Assembly (NCBI GenBank): GCA_024276395.1 | Contig: JAJRXH010000180.1 | Span: 1 to 6,626 of the forward strand | Length of the DNA: 6,626 bases | DNA from: an archaeon | GTDB taxonomy: Archaea; Asgardarchaeota; Heimdallarchaeia; Hodarchaeales; S146-22 | Direction of reading: 5' to 3' | Part shown: positions 1 to 6,165 of the stretch, in pieces | Numbering within the stretch: the stretch's first letter is position 1 | How the letters are laid out: every line of letters starts with the position of its first letter | Notes under the pieces: generated by a model | What the model was told of the DNA's origin: nothing | What the model saw: the letters and a program-made list of their open reading frames with translations, nothing else | Databases searched by the model: none | Program-made: the position numbers and the translations under genes

Positions 1-810
1 CCTAGGATCACGAACCTTGTATACACCATGACCAAACCCCATAATCCTCTCTTTCTTAGTTAAACGATCCTTGGTGCCCTCTATAGCTTCTTCTGGAGTC
101 TTAAAGTTCAAAATGTACTCCATCGCACGTTCGTTTGCGCCGCCATGTAATGGTCCCTTGAGAGTGCCAATTGCGCCGGTAATGCAAGAATAAAAGTCAG
201 ATAACGTGGAAGCACAGACTCTTGCTGTGAAAGTAGAAGCATTGAACTCATGTTCAGCATACAAGATGAGGGCCACATCCATCATCTTAACTTCACTTGG
301 GGTAGGATCACTTTCCTTGAGCATTCTCATGACATATTCTGCATGAGATGAGACTTCAGCATCAAGTGTGGCTTCCTTCCCTCTTGTCTTGAAATACCAA
401 TATCCTATCATTGAAGGAAGAATGCTCAGAATGCGCAATGCTATCTGATCTTGCTGTGAAAAATCTCTCTCTGGCTCTAAAGTACCCAGCATTGAAACTC
501 CTGTCCTTAGCACGTCCATTGGATGTGCATTGGATGGAATTTGTTCCAGAACTCGCTTTAACGGCTCGGGGAGATTATGATACTGCTGCAACGAATCACT
601 CCAAGATTCTAATTCTGATTTCGTGGGTAATTTCCCCTTAAGAAGAAGATAACTTACTTCTTCAAACGAGCTGTGTTGTGATAAATCTTCAATGGAATAC
701 CCACGATAATGAAGCCCATGACCTTCCCTACCAACAGTACAGATGGATGTCTGGCCAGCTTTTACTCCTCTTAAACCAATTGCCACGATTCCTTCGTTTT
801 GCTCGCCCAT
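1..810 (-). CDS. prpC: 2-methylcitrate synthase / citrate synthase family, 3' end cut by window edge
   Basis: The visible 270 codons are the N-terminal part of a citrate-synthase-fold enzyme of usually about 370-390 residues; the C-terminus lies beyond the left edge. These enzymes condense an acyl-CoA (propionyl- or acetyl-CoA) with oxaloacetate in the cytoplasm. Seen: an N-terminal GLRGVKAGQT stretch (12-21), LHYRGYSIEDL near 33-43, HPMDVLRTG near 96-104, AEHEFNASTFTAR at 185-197, GPLHGGANE at 219-227 with the first catalytic His (H222), and GFGHGVYK at 258-265 with the second (H261). The catalytic Asp is outside the window. The AEHEFNASTFT stretch and the N-terminal LHYRGY block resemble bacterial PrpC more than hexameric GltA. 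Its place 18 bp behind prpB argues for methylcitrate synthase, although archaeal enzymes of this family often accept acetyl-CoA as well. The ATG at 808-810 is fixed by a strong SD. Family certain, substrate preference inferred. Confidence 0.93.
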   Translation of the reverse strand, partial: MGEQNEGIVAIGLRGVKAGQTSICTVGREGHGLHYRGYSIEDLSQHSSFEEVSYLLLKGKLPTKSELESWSDSLQQYHNLPEPLKRVLEQIPSNAHPMDVLRTGVSMLGTLEPERDFSQQDQIALRILSILPSMIGYWYFKTRGKEATLDAEVSSHAEYVMRMLKESDPTPSEVKMMDVALILYAEHEFNASTFTARVCASTLSDFYSCITGAIGTLKGPLHGGANERAMEYILNFKTPEEAIEGTKDRLTKKERIMGFGHGVYKVRDPR

Positions 811-817
811 TTTCCTT

Positions 818-824
818 ACCTCCT
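818..824 (-). promoter_or_regulatory. Shine-Dalgarno of prpC
   Basis: AGGAGGT on the minus strand, 7 nt before the prpC ATG and inside the 18-bp gap after the prpB stop. It fixes the prpC start and shows that this downstream gene is translated from a polycistronic mRNA. The prpB start has no such site. Confidence 0.85.
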
Positions 825-828
825 AATA

Positions 829-1728
829 TCATTGCTCATCTTTTTTCTTTCCATATAACCGATCGACTAATTCCTCATAGGAATAATAATTTATGAGCTG
901 ATACAATTCTTCTCTCGTCTGCATTCGTGAAAGTAAAGATCTCTGAGTACCTTCTTTTCTTAGAATTCGATAAGTTTCCTCTGCTGCCTTATTCATCACT
1001 CGAAAGATGGTTAAAGGATACAATACCATTGCTACACCGGCTTCTCGTAATTCTTCCAACGTAAATAATGGAGTCTTACCAAATTCAGTGATGTTAGCAA
1101 GCACCGGTACCCGTAACTCTTTAGTGAAAGCCTTATAATCGTCTAATGACTGAAGAGCTTCTGCAAATATCGCATCAGCTCCAGCTTTCACGTATTCCTT
1201 TGCTCGTTGGATTGCTCCTTCTAGACCTTCAATGGCATAGGCATCGGTTCTAGCCATAACCATAAAATTTGGATCCTTTTTTGCATCAACAGCAGCTCTC
1301 ACGCGATCACACATTTCTTCTATCGATACCACCATCTTTCCAGGTCGATGACCACAACGTTTCTGGATGATCTGATCTTCAATGTGCACACCAGCGACAC
1401 CTATTTTTTCTAGTGTGCGAATGGTCCGTTGTATTGAGAACACGGTGCCTCCAAATCCCGTATCAATATCTACCAACAAAGGTAGACTAACGGCATCTGT
1501 GATTCTTCGTGCATCTTCAGCCACGTTGTCCAATGTAGTAATTCCGAGATCTGGAAGACCATACGACGCTGAAGCAACTCCAGATCCCGATAAATATATT
1601 ACCTTGAAGCCTATTTTCTCGGCCATGATGGCCATCAAGGCATTAATGGTGCCAACGACTTGCAAGGGCTTTTCTTCATCTAAAGCTTTTCTTAGTTTTG
1701 ATCCTGGAGTTAATTCCTTGGAAGCCAT
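829..1728 (-). CDS. prpB: 2-methylisocitrate lyase
   Basis: 299 residues, close to the roughly 296 of E. coli PrpB; isocitrate lyase/PEP mutase superfamily, a Mg-dependent TIM barrel. It cleaves (2S,3R)-2-methylisocitrate to pyruvate and succinate, the last step of the 2-methylcitrate cycle for propionyl-CoA. The family signature KRCGH is at 123-127 with catalytic C125. The metal/substrate residues expected from E. coli PrpB are all present, shifted by two: D60 in PDLG, D87 and D89 in DIDTGFG, E117, R160 in MARTD, E190, and NITEFG at 212-217. The C-terminal block (LYPL...FRVMN...EGTQ...MQTREELY..INYY) follows bacterial PrpB closely and favours this over plain isocitrate lyase or carboxyphosphoenolpyruvate mutase. 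The start is tightly fixed: an in-frame TGA lies three codons upstream of the ATG. There is no SD; a TATA-like box lies about 36 nt upstream, so the leader is probably about 10 nt. It is followed 18 bp later by prpC. Confidence 0.96.
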   Translation of the reverse strand: MASKELTPGSKLRKALDEEKPLQVVGTINALMAIMAEKIGFKVIYLSGSGVASASYGLPDLGITTLDNVAEDARRITDAVSLPLLVDIDTGFGGTVFSIQRTIRTLEKIGVAGVHIEDQIIQKRCGHRPGKMVVSIEEMCDRVRAAVDAKKDPNFMVMARTDAYAIEGLEGAIQRAKEYVKAGADAIFAEALQSLDDYKAFTKELRVPVLANITEFGKTPLFTLEELREAGVAMVLYPLTIFRVMNKAAEETYRILRKEGTQRSLLSRMQTREELYQLINYYSYEELVDRLYGKKKDEQ

Positions 1729-1740
1729 GGATGTTCACTA

Positions 1741-1754
1741 CGATTCAGTAATCG
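1741..1754. promoter_or_regulatory. Inverted repeat at the prpB start site, candidate operator
   Basis: CGATT - CAGT - AATCG, perfect 5-bp arms with a 4-bp spacer. It sits between the TATA-like box (1761-1768) and the prpB ATG, next to the expected transcription start near 1738. A repressor bound here would block initiation. The arms are short, so chance occurrence is possible; the role is inferred from position. Confidence 0.35.
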
Positions 1755-1760
1755 ATGATG

Positions 1761-1768
1761 CTTAAAAG
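1761..1768 (-). promoter_or_regulatory. TATA-like box of the prpB-prpC operon
   Basis: Minus strand CTTTTAAG preceded by AAAA, which could act as a BRE-like element. It lies in the 45-bp gap between the stop of the membrane-protein gene and prpB. At the usual archaeal spacing of about 26 nt from box centre to start, transcription would begin near 1738, giving a leader of about 10 nt without an SD. Confidence 0.55.
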
Positions 1769-1773
1769 TTTTA

Positions 1774-2877
1774 TCAAGTCAGTGCTCTCCATTTTTGCAA
1801 AATTCTATTCTTTAATCCTTCAACATGCTTGATGTAAGATTGCGTGTCAGCCGTGATCAAAGTCTTCAAGGTCAAGGTTCCAATGATAACGGAGCTTTCC
1901 CGTGCCGCTTTTATCCCTTCTAGTGCGCTTACCCGGAGATCATTCACGTATTTCTCATGATACTTGTTATAATACAAGATCGTGCTCAGATACAACAAGG
2001 GAAATCCAGCAACAATGATGATGAAAATGACAATGGTCGCCCCAACCACGTTAGTTGCATACTGCACGATTGGATCAAGCACTCTATTTCCAGAGACTTG
2101 TTCCTTGGAAGCTTGGATGACTCGATCAGCGAACCAAAAGAGGGATGGAATTCCCACGAAATAAGTGACTAAACGACGAAAGACTCTTCCTAATGTAGTA
2201 ACATCCTCTATGGTCTCCATAGACGTGGAAAAAAGATTTTCATCGTCAAATTCCTGATAAATAATGGCCCTCTTCTCGACAATCTTGATGCCGCTATCCT
2301 CAATGATCCAAATGGGAATCATCAAAAGAAAATATGCTAAAGGAAAAAGAAAGATGCCCAAAACAATTGATAATTCGCTCACGTTACCATCTTTATCAAT
2401 TAACCAGATGAAGATTCGCATTAAAAAAGCAAAGGTTCCTGGAAACAAGATGAAAAAATCAAATGACTTTCTTTTCATGAAACGAACCCAATGTTTCCTT
2501 GAAGAGAGGTCTATAGGTTCACCATATTCTTCTACCACCCAGAAATCACCGCTATCAATCCCTGGAAGTAAGTTAAAGAACTTGAAGACATTCCATCGTG
2601 CAACATAATACAATGTTCGGCCCATATAATGAAGAATGTTGATTTTCACTAAGATAAACCAAGCAACAAAAAAGGCGACCATCCAGGCCAAGTAAGTAAT
2701 GACGGTAACACCACCACCGAAATAAGCAACATCTAGGAGCAGGAATCCGATGACCATCACGGCACTATAGATGAATGGCTGCGATCTAACATTCAAGGGG
2801 ATGATTTTAATGAAAAAAACATCTTCGAATTCAGGTTTAGTAGGTCGTTTTTTACGAAACCGCTTGAGGAAAAACAC
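1774..2877 (-). CDS. Unrecognised multi-pass membrane protein
   Basis: 367 residues; I do not recognise a family. A basic N-terminus (KRFRKKRPTK, 5-14) precedes about five hydrophobic segments: roughly 35-52, 57-77, 139-160, 168-192 and 278-302. Between segments 2 and 3 lies a soluble stretch of about 60 residues with an acidic VVEEYGEPIDL patch followed by a basic RKHWVRFMKRK. Between segments 4 and 5 lies a stretch of about 85 residues with an acidic EFDDEN motif and an amphipathic region around 230-256. The last 60 residues are soluble and probably helical. No transporter, kinase, protease or receptor motif is evident. The start codon is GTG, set by an AGGAGGT 6 nt upstream. The gene has its own likely promoter in the 108-bp gap behind the epimerase gene and ends 45 bp before prpB, so a link to propionate metabolism is not shown. 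The gene is well supported by length, SD and composition; the function is unknown. Confidence 0.88.
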   Translation of the reverse strand: MFFLKRFRKKRPTKPEFEDVFFIKIIPLNVRSQPFIYSAVMVIGFLLLDVAYFGGGVTVITYLAWMVAFFVAWFILVKINILHYMGRTLYYVARWNVFKFFNLLPGIDSGDFWVVEEYGEPIDLSSRKHWVRFMKRKSFDFFILFPGTFAFLMRIFIWLIDKDGNVSELSIVLGIFLFPLAYFLLMIPIWIIEDSGIKIVEKRAIIYQEFDDENLFSTSMETIEDVTTLGRVFRRLVTYFVGIPSLFWFADRVIQASKEQVSGNRVLDPIVQYATNVVGATIVIFIIIVAGFPLLYLSTILYYNKYHEKYVNDLRVSALEGIKAARESSVIIGTLTLKTLITADTQSYIKHVEGLKNRILQKWRALT

Positions 2878-2883
2878 GATAAT

Positions 2884-2890
2884 ACCTCCT
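2884..2890 (-). promoter_or_regulatory. Shine-Dalgarno fixing a GTG start
   Basis: AGGAGGT on the minus strand, 6 nt before the GTG at 2875-2877 of the membrane-protein gene. It decides the non-ATG start. Confidence 0.8.
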
Positions 2891-2946
2891 TACCTATAGT
2901 GAAGAGAAAAGATGAAATGGGTCACGTGGAAAAGAAAAGTCCGATG

Positions 2947-2954
2947 TTTTATAA
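2947..2954 (-). promoter_or_regulatory. TATA-like box upstream of the membrane-protein gene
   Basis: Minus strand TTATAAAA in the 108-bp gap between the epimerase stop and the GTG start. The expected transcription start is near 2924, leaving a leader of roughly 45 nt that contains the SD. Pyrimidine-rich runs between box and start (TTTTCTTTTCC at about 2929-2939) could also end the epimerase transcript. Confidence 0.45.
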
Positions 2955-2985
2955 CACTTCCCGCGTCCTCATTTTATCAATGTTT

Positions 2986-3822
2986 TCAAGCGATATCACC
3001 CTTCCAACCCATCAAACCAGTTTCTTCGTCAATAATTCGACCTGTTTTCAAAAGATCAATTCGTGAGAAAGAATTAGTTAGCTGTTCAAGTGATTCCAAG
3101 GAGAAAGGCTTGGTCCACGTGATTCCCAGGCGTGATGCATATATCCATGATGGCACTCCAATATCTGCTACCATTAACTCGCCAACGTGACACTGATTAG
3201 AGAGAAGAAGACCTTTCTTCACGAAGGCTAACGTGACCGTTGCTTCTGGGTTGAATTCCCCGTCATGTACTCCAGAATTAACATCGAGTCCTGAAGGAAC
3301 ATCAAGAGAGATCACGTGTTTTCTCTTGCGTAACCATTCAAACACCTCCATTGTAATGGGATCATATCGTGGATGATAATTATAGCCTAAATAAGCATCT
3401 ATCACGAAAATATCCGTTGAGACGGATTCTGGCAACGAGTCAATAAGAGATACACCGATTTTTTTAGCGCGTTCAGCTTGTTCCCTAGGAATGGGATTCA
3501 ATGCCATTAAGCCCCTTGGTAAAACGACTGATACCTTTACTCCCCATCCTTTTAGCCGCCTTGCAGCAACCAGTCCCCCGCCACCATTATTACCACTTCC
3601 CGCTAAAACAATGAAGGCGGGGAAGCTACCATCACCTTCAACTGCCAAAGGTTGTTCTATGTTCAAACGAATCAATGAAAATCGTGCAAGAATTTCACCA
3701 GCCTGCTCCATCATCAACTCGACGGCAATCCCCAGTTCTCTCATCATTATTTTATCAACAGTAACCATTTGTTCCCTCGTGATACCTGGAAGCATGATCA
3801 TCAGACATCGTTTCGCAACCAT
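2986..3822 (-). CDS. nnrE: NAD(P)H-hydrate epimerase, single-domain (YjeF N-terminal family)
   Basis: A Rossmann-like YjeF_N domain enzyme that interconverts the R and S forms of hydrated NAD(P)H so a separate dehydratase can repair them. With the start used here (278 residues) the signatures are TREQMVTVD at 15-23, the nucleotide/phosphate loop GSGNNGGGGLVAAR at 75-88, the DAYLGYN strand at 142-148 and LDVPSGLD at 173-180. The usual loop is GNNGGDG; here the Asp is replaced by Gly (position 82), and the usual DALLGTG is DAYLGYN, so the enzyme is somewhat divergent. The C-terminal kinase-like dehydratase domain fused to it in many prokaryotes is absent; about 40 extra residues end the protein. 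The reading frame is open to an ATG at 3871-3873, but family homology starts only at TREQM, and the ATG at 3820-3822 sits about 31 nt from a TATA-like box, so I prefer it. ATGs at 3799-3801 or 3793-3795 are alternatives. Confidence 0.87.
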   Translation of the reverse strand: MVAKRCLMIMLPGITREQMVTVDKIMMRELGIAVELMMEQAGEILARFSLIRLNIEQPLAVEGDGSFPAFIVLAGSGNNGGGGLVAARRLKGWGVKVSVVLPRGLMALNPIPREQAERAKKIGVSLIDSLPESVSTDIFVIDAYLGYNYHPRYDPITMEVFEWLRKRKHVISLDVPSGLDVNSGVHDGEFNPEATVTLAFVKKGLLLSNQCHVGELMVADIGVPSWIYASRLGITWTKPFSLESLEQLTNSFSRIDLLKTGRIIDEETGLMGWKGDIA

Positions 3823-3849
3823 CGTAAAAAAAGATTGCCAATTCTCCAA

Positions 3850-3857
3850 GTTAAAAG
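3850..3857 (-). promoter_or_regulatory. TATA-like box of the epimerase gene
   Basis: Minus strand CTTTTAAC, nearly identical to the prpB box CTTTTAAG. A start about 26 nt downstream falls near 3827, just before the ATG at 3822, which supports a leaderless or near-leaderless mRNA. A run of seven T (3826-3832) precedes that ATG. If the longer start at 3873 were real, this box would be inside the gene. Confidence 0.45.
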
Positions 3858-3917
3858 AGATAAGGAAAATCATCCACCGTCAATCATATTTCATTCAAGA
3901 GATGAACGAGAGGATAA

Positions 3918-4070
3918 TTATTCTTCGGGTTGTAATCTCTCCATTTCTTGCAACAATTTCTTTATAGCCAAGCGTATAGCTTCTGATCTGGTTTCAAAAA
4001 CATTTTCATTAACTAATTGATCAAGAATTTCGACATATTGCTCTGGTAACTTAACACTTATTATTTTCAT
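3918..4070 (-). CDS. Ribbon-helix-helix (CopG/Arc-type) DNA-binding protein
   Basis: A 50-residue protein matching the ribbon-helix-helix fold: an N-terminal beta strand KIISVKLP (2-9) that would insert in the DNA major groove, helix 1 EQYVEILDQLVNEN (10-23), the turn VFETRSEAI (24-32) with the typical RSEAIR motif, and helix 2 to about residue 43. Such proteins are dimeric transcription regulators or antitoxins. The frame is open to an ATG at 4119-4121, adding 17 residues (MARILGLFYSTKQLGKR) before the strand. I prefer the ATG at 4068-4070 because the fold begins there and a TATA-like box lies about 26 nt upstream, which suits a leaderless mRNA. No toxin gene overlaps or follows directly; the next gene is the epimerase. 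An inverted repeat upstream may be its own operator. Target genes are unknown. Confidence 0.87.
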   Translation of the reverse strand: MKIISVKLPEQYVEILDQLVNENVFETRSEAIRLAIKKLLQEMERLQPEE

Positions 4071-4092
4071 CCTCTTTCCCAATTGTTTAGTT

Positions 4093-4100
4093 GAATAAAA
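4093..4100 (-). promoter_or_regulatory. TATA-like box of the ribbon-helix-helix gene
   Basis: Minus strand TTTTATTC, centred about 26 nt before the ATG at 4070. This is the spacing expected for a fully leaderless archaeal transcript. A second AT-rich candidate, TTTATTAA near 4129-4136, would give a leader of about 40 nt. Confidence 0.4.
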
Positions 4101-4125
4101 CAAACCAAGTATCCTTGCCATTCTG

Positions 4126-4156
4126 TCATTAATAAATGTTCCGAATTCGTTAATGA
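4126..4156. repeat. Inverted repeat upstream of the ribbon-helix-helix gene, candidate operator
   Basis: Perfect 7-bp arms TCATTAA (4126-4132) and TTAATGA (4150-4156) around a 17-bp spacer that includes GAATTC. It lies 56-86 bp upstream of the preferred start, beyond the TATA-like box. Ribbon-helix-helix dimers bind paired short half-sites and often autoregulate, so an operator is plausible. The arms are AT-rich and chance is not excluded. Confidence 0.35.
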
Positions 4157-4201
4157 TATGGCTTACACAACAAGATCAACAAAGAGAGAGTCTTTGGTGA
4201 C

Positions 4202-4220
4202 CTTCTGACAATTTCAGAAG
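4202..4220. repeat. Short perfect hairpin-forming inverted repeat
   Basis: CTTCTGA - CAATT - TCAGAAG: 7-bp perfect arms with a 5-nt loop. In the direction of transcription it lies after the T-rich region behind the PIN gene. It has no T-tail on the minus strand, so it is not a classic intrinsic terminator; it could stabilise the 3' end of the mRNA or be a protein-binding site. Confidence 0.4.
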
Positions 4221-4315
4221 AAAAAGAATTTTTTAATGAAAAAGAAGTAAAAAAGAGGTAAAAAGAAAATATAAGAAGACAAATAAATAAATGAATGAAT
4301 CAGTGAAAAGAAAAA
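4221..4315 (-). terminator. T-rich transcription-end region behind the PIN gene
   Basis: Right after the stop codon of the 607-residue gene the minus strand becomes a long pyrimidine/T-rich stretch with many runs of four to six T, including a tetranucleotide-repeat-like ATTCATTCATTTATTTATTT at 4281-4300. Archaeal RNA polymerase typically ends at clustered oligo-T tracts without needing a stem-loop. This separates the 96-residue/PIN unit from the ribbon-helix-helix gene. The rest of the roughly 245-bp gap holds two inverted repeats and a promoter. Confidence 0.6.
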
Positions 4316-6139
4316 TTACCAAGTAGCTGCGAACAGTGTGACTTGAATTACAGGATTCTTAACGTGAATGGTTCCACGGATGATATCAGGATCTGTTTTT
4401 GTCTTTCTTGATATTTTAGTAATTGTTCCGCTCATGTACTTGAATGAGAATGTTTTTTCAAAAGCTGGATAATAATCTAACGAAATGATGTGTCTCCAAC
4501 CACAAGCTAGAGGTTCATTCCATACGAACACGTGCATCAAGTTTTGTTCTTCAAATTTTCGGATTTCAAACACGTAATAAGGCCCTTGAAATGCTCTTAA
4601 TTCTTCCAATTCTCGTGCTGTAAAACCTTTCGTGTAATTTTTATCGTTGAGAAGGCCTATTTCTATAGGAACTGCTTGCTGCCAAGCTCTCTTGACAGAT
4701 TTTCTCGTGTTATCTTGATATTTCTTTCCTAATAGTTTTCTCAAAGCCAAATATGTCTCTTTTCGAGGAACATCTGGACGATATCTTGACAAAATAAACA
4801 GTCTTTCAGCAGCCGAAAGAACCAATTCCACATCCTTCTGAAAAGTAAGAATCAAAAATTCCAACAAGTTCATTGCCAAGCGTTGTTGTCCGCGATGGAA
4901 GGCAATGTTAGAATATCCACGAATGGAGTCAATGAGACCTTCTTTCAGGTCTGGGTATCTTCTCACTAATTTCATGGCTTCTTGAAAACGTTCCTTAGCA
5001 ACCAGAGCTACGATGAGACCAAGTAACTGTACTGTCGACATTGGTTGGTCTTCAGACACTGCAATGCTCTCAAAGGACTCTAGAGCTGAATCAATCTGTC
5101 CTAATAAGAGAAAGAGAAGACCACGTAATGCTAGGAGATTTTCCAGGGCTTCTGTTGCCACATCAATGAACTTGAGATGGGTCAAACAGGATTGAATGTG
5201 CACTAGGGCCTGAACAATCTCTTGTCGTTGCTGATAACCTTGAAACATCCACGTGTGATGTTCAAAAAGCACTGAATGCATGTATTTTTGGGCAATCTCA
5301 CGCATCTCTAGATCTCTAATTTGAGAAAGAATTTTGGGAGCTTCCAACGTGACACGGATTTCAGCTTGCTCTGCCTCATAGATGTTATTTTCTTCACGAG
5401 CTTCAGAGCAGCCATTTAACAGCAGGACCAATTGCTCAAAATAGTTCGTAGGTTCTAGTACGGCAGTAGGATCTACCAGTGCTGCTGATGCCTGTAGGGC
5501 CTGTCTCTTCACGGCGGACCTCACGAATCGTGCAGTATCAAGAAAATCTTCTGCCAAGAGTTTCAAGTCAATGTAGCGTCTCGTCCGCCGCTTGTAAGAC
5601 CACGTTTTCCGGAAAACTTTCTCGACTGCATCGTCAAGAATGGCCTGATATTCTTCCCTAGCTGTAGCTGCCAGCACTGACAAGAAAGCTCCACATGAAA
5701 AGTGTTGAATCCCCTTGAACTCTGATAGTTCGTTGACGGCCCGGGCAACTCCCTCATCATCAGAGACAACAGCTACCACTTTCCCCTTCGCATAGAATTC
5801 ACGTGCTAACACGATAACATCAATATCAGCAGGATCTTTATCTGCCCGAATCAACCTATTCTTGAAAGCATCAAGAGCTGTTTTTTTCCAAAATCTCGAA
5901 TTTCGATTAACTACCTTCAATCTCACGTACTTGGGTATTTTTTCCCGTAATTGACGAAATTTAGAAGGAACATCACTTTTGGGGACGGAATCTGGGGTGA
6001 AAACAACCATTCCAACATCACTACAAAAATCCTCTAGTTTTTCCAAGATTGAAGGAAGACCAGCTTCTTCCAAGGCGATGAAGAAATTAGTGTCTAATAC
6101 TACCACTTCTGGTAGTGTCTGAGTTGATTGCATCATCAT
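4316..6139 (-). CDS. Large PIN-domain protein with helical-repeat middle and beta-rich C-terminus
   Basis: 607 residues. The N-terminal part (about 11-155) looks like a PIN nuclease domain: strand VVVLDTNFFI (12-21) with the first acidic residue D16 and N18, a second acidic position near D50 in TPDSVP, D105/D107 in PADIDVIVLA, and VVSDDEGVA (124-132) with D127/D128. PIN domains usually are metal-dependent ribonucleases; activity here is inferred. A basic cluster (177-188, rich in K and R) that may touch RNA follows. Residues about 195-455 are mostly helical, with TPR-like helix pairs around 338-360, 372-395 and 408-432. The final 90 residues (517-607) look beta-rich and end in FAATW; I do not recognise this domain. 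The protein is much longer than VapC toxins (about 130 residues). Three consecutive ATGs open the frame; the first is used, with AGGAG 10 nt upstream. It follows the 96-residue gene by 59 bp, probably in one operon. PIN call likely; overall role unknown. Confidence 0.9.
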   Translation of the reverse strand: MMMQSTQTLPEVVVLDTNFFIALEEAGLPSILEKLEDFCSDVGMVVFTPDSVPKSDVPSKFRQLREKIPKYVRLKVVNRNSRFWKKTALDAFKNRLIRADKDPADIDVIVLAREFYAKGKVVAVVSDDEGVARAVNELSEFKGIQHFSCGAFLSVLAATAREEYQAILDDAVEKVFRKTWSYKRRTRRYIDLKLLAEDFLDTARFVRSAVKRQALQASAALVDPTAVLEPTNYFEQLVLLLNGCSEAREENNIYEAEQAEIRVTLEAPKILSQIRDLEMREIAQKYMHSVLFEHHTWMFQGYQQRQEIVQALVHIQSCLTHLKFIDVATEALENLLALRGLLFLLLGQIDSALESFESIAVSEDQPMSTVQLLGLIVALVAKERFQEAMKLVRRYPDLKEGLIDSIRGYSNIAFHRGQQRLAMNLLEFLILTFQKDVELVLSAAERLFILSRYRPDVPRKETYLALRKLLGKKYQDNTRKSVKRAWQQAVPIEIGLLNDKNYTKGFTARELEELRAFQGPYYVFEIRKFEEQNLMHVFVWNEPLACGWRHIISLDYYPAFEKTFSFKYMSGTITKISRKTKTDPDIIRGTIHVKNPVIQVTLFAATW

Positions 6140-6149
6140 TCTTCCAGAA

Positions 6150-6154
6150 CTCCT
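6150..6154 (-). promoter_or_regulatory. Shine-Dalgarno of the PIN gene
   Basis: AGGAG on the minus strand, 10 nt before the first of three tandem ATG codons (6131-6139). The spacing is on the long side, and the third ATG would be 16 nt away, so the first is favoured. A weaker GGAAGA abuts the first ATG and would suit the third. Confidence 0.55.
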
Positions 6155-6165
6155 ACAGGCAGGTG

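Noticed and set aside
411..896. Two plus-strand frames across the prpC region (411-641 and 678-896)
   Set aside because: Both are antisense to conserved citrate-synthase sequence and have no SD.
1382..1765. Plus-strand open frame of 127 codons
   Set aside because: Antisense to prpB, whose catalytic motifs are intact; it is a shadow frame.
2264..2608. Plus-strand open frame of 114 codons
   Set aside because: Antisense to the membrane-protein gene, Lys/Met-rich because it mirrors hydrophobic codons; no start signal.
3491..3967. Plus-strand open frame of 158 codons
   Set aside because: It lies antisense to the conserved epimerase gene, is rich in Ser/Pro/Ile of shadow type, and has no SD or family resemblance.
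4202..4220. Intrinsic hairpin terminator
   Set aside because: The stem is short and not followed by T residues in the direction of transcription; the T-rich tract lies before it.
5563..5769. Minus-strand frame of 68 codons inside the PIN gene
   Set aside because: Out-of-frame overlap inside a long, well-supported gene, with no start signal.
3918..6139. VapBC toxin-antitoxin pair (ribbon-helix-helix plus PIN)
   Set aside because: The order is wrong (the DNA-binding gene is downstream of the PIN gene), they are about 245 bp apart with a T-rich end between, and the PIN protein is several times longer than VapC.
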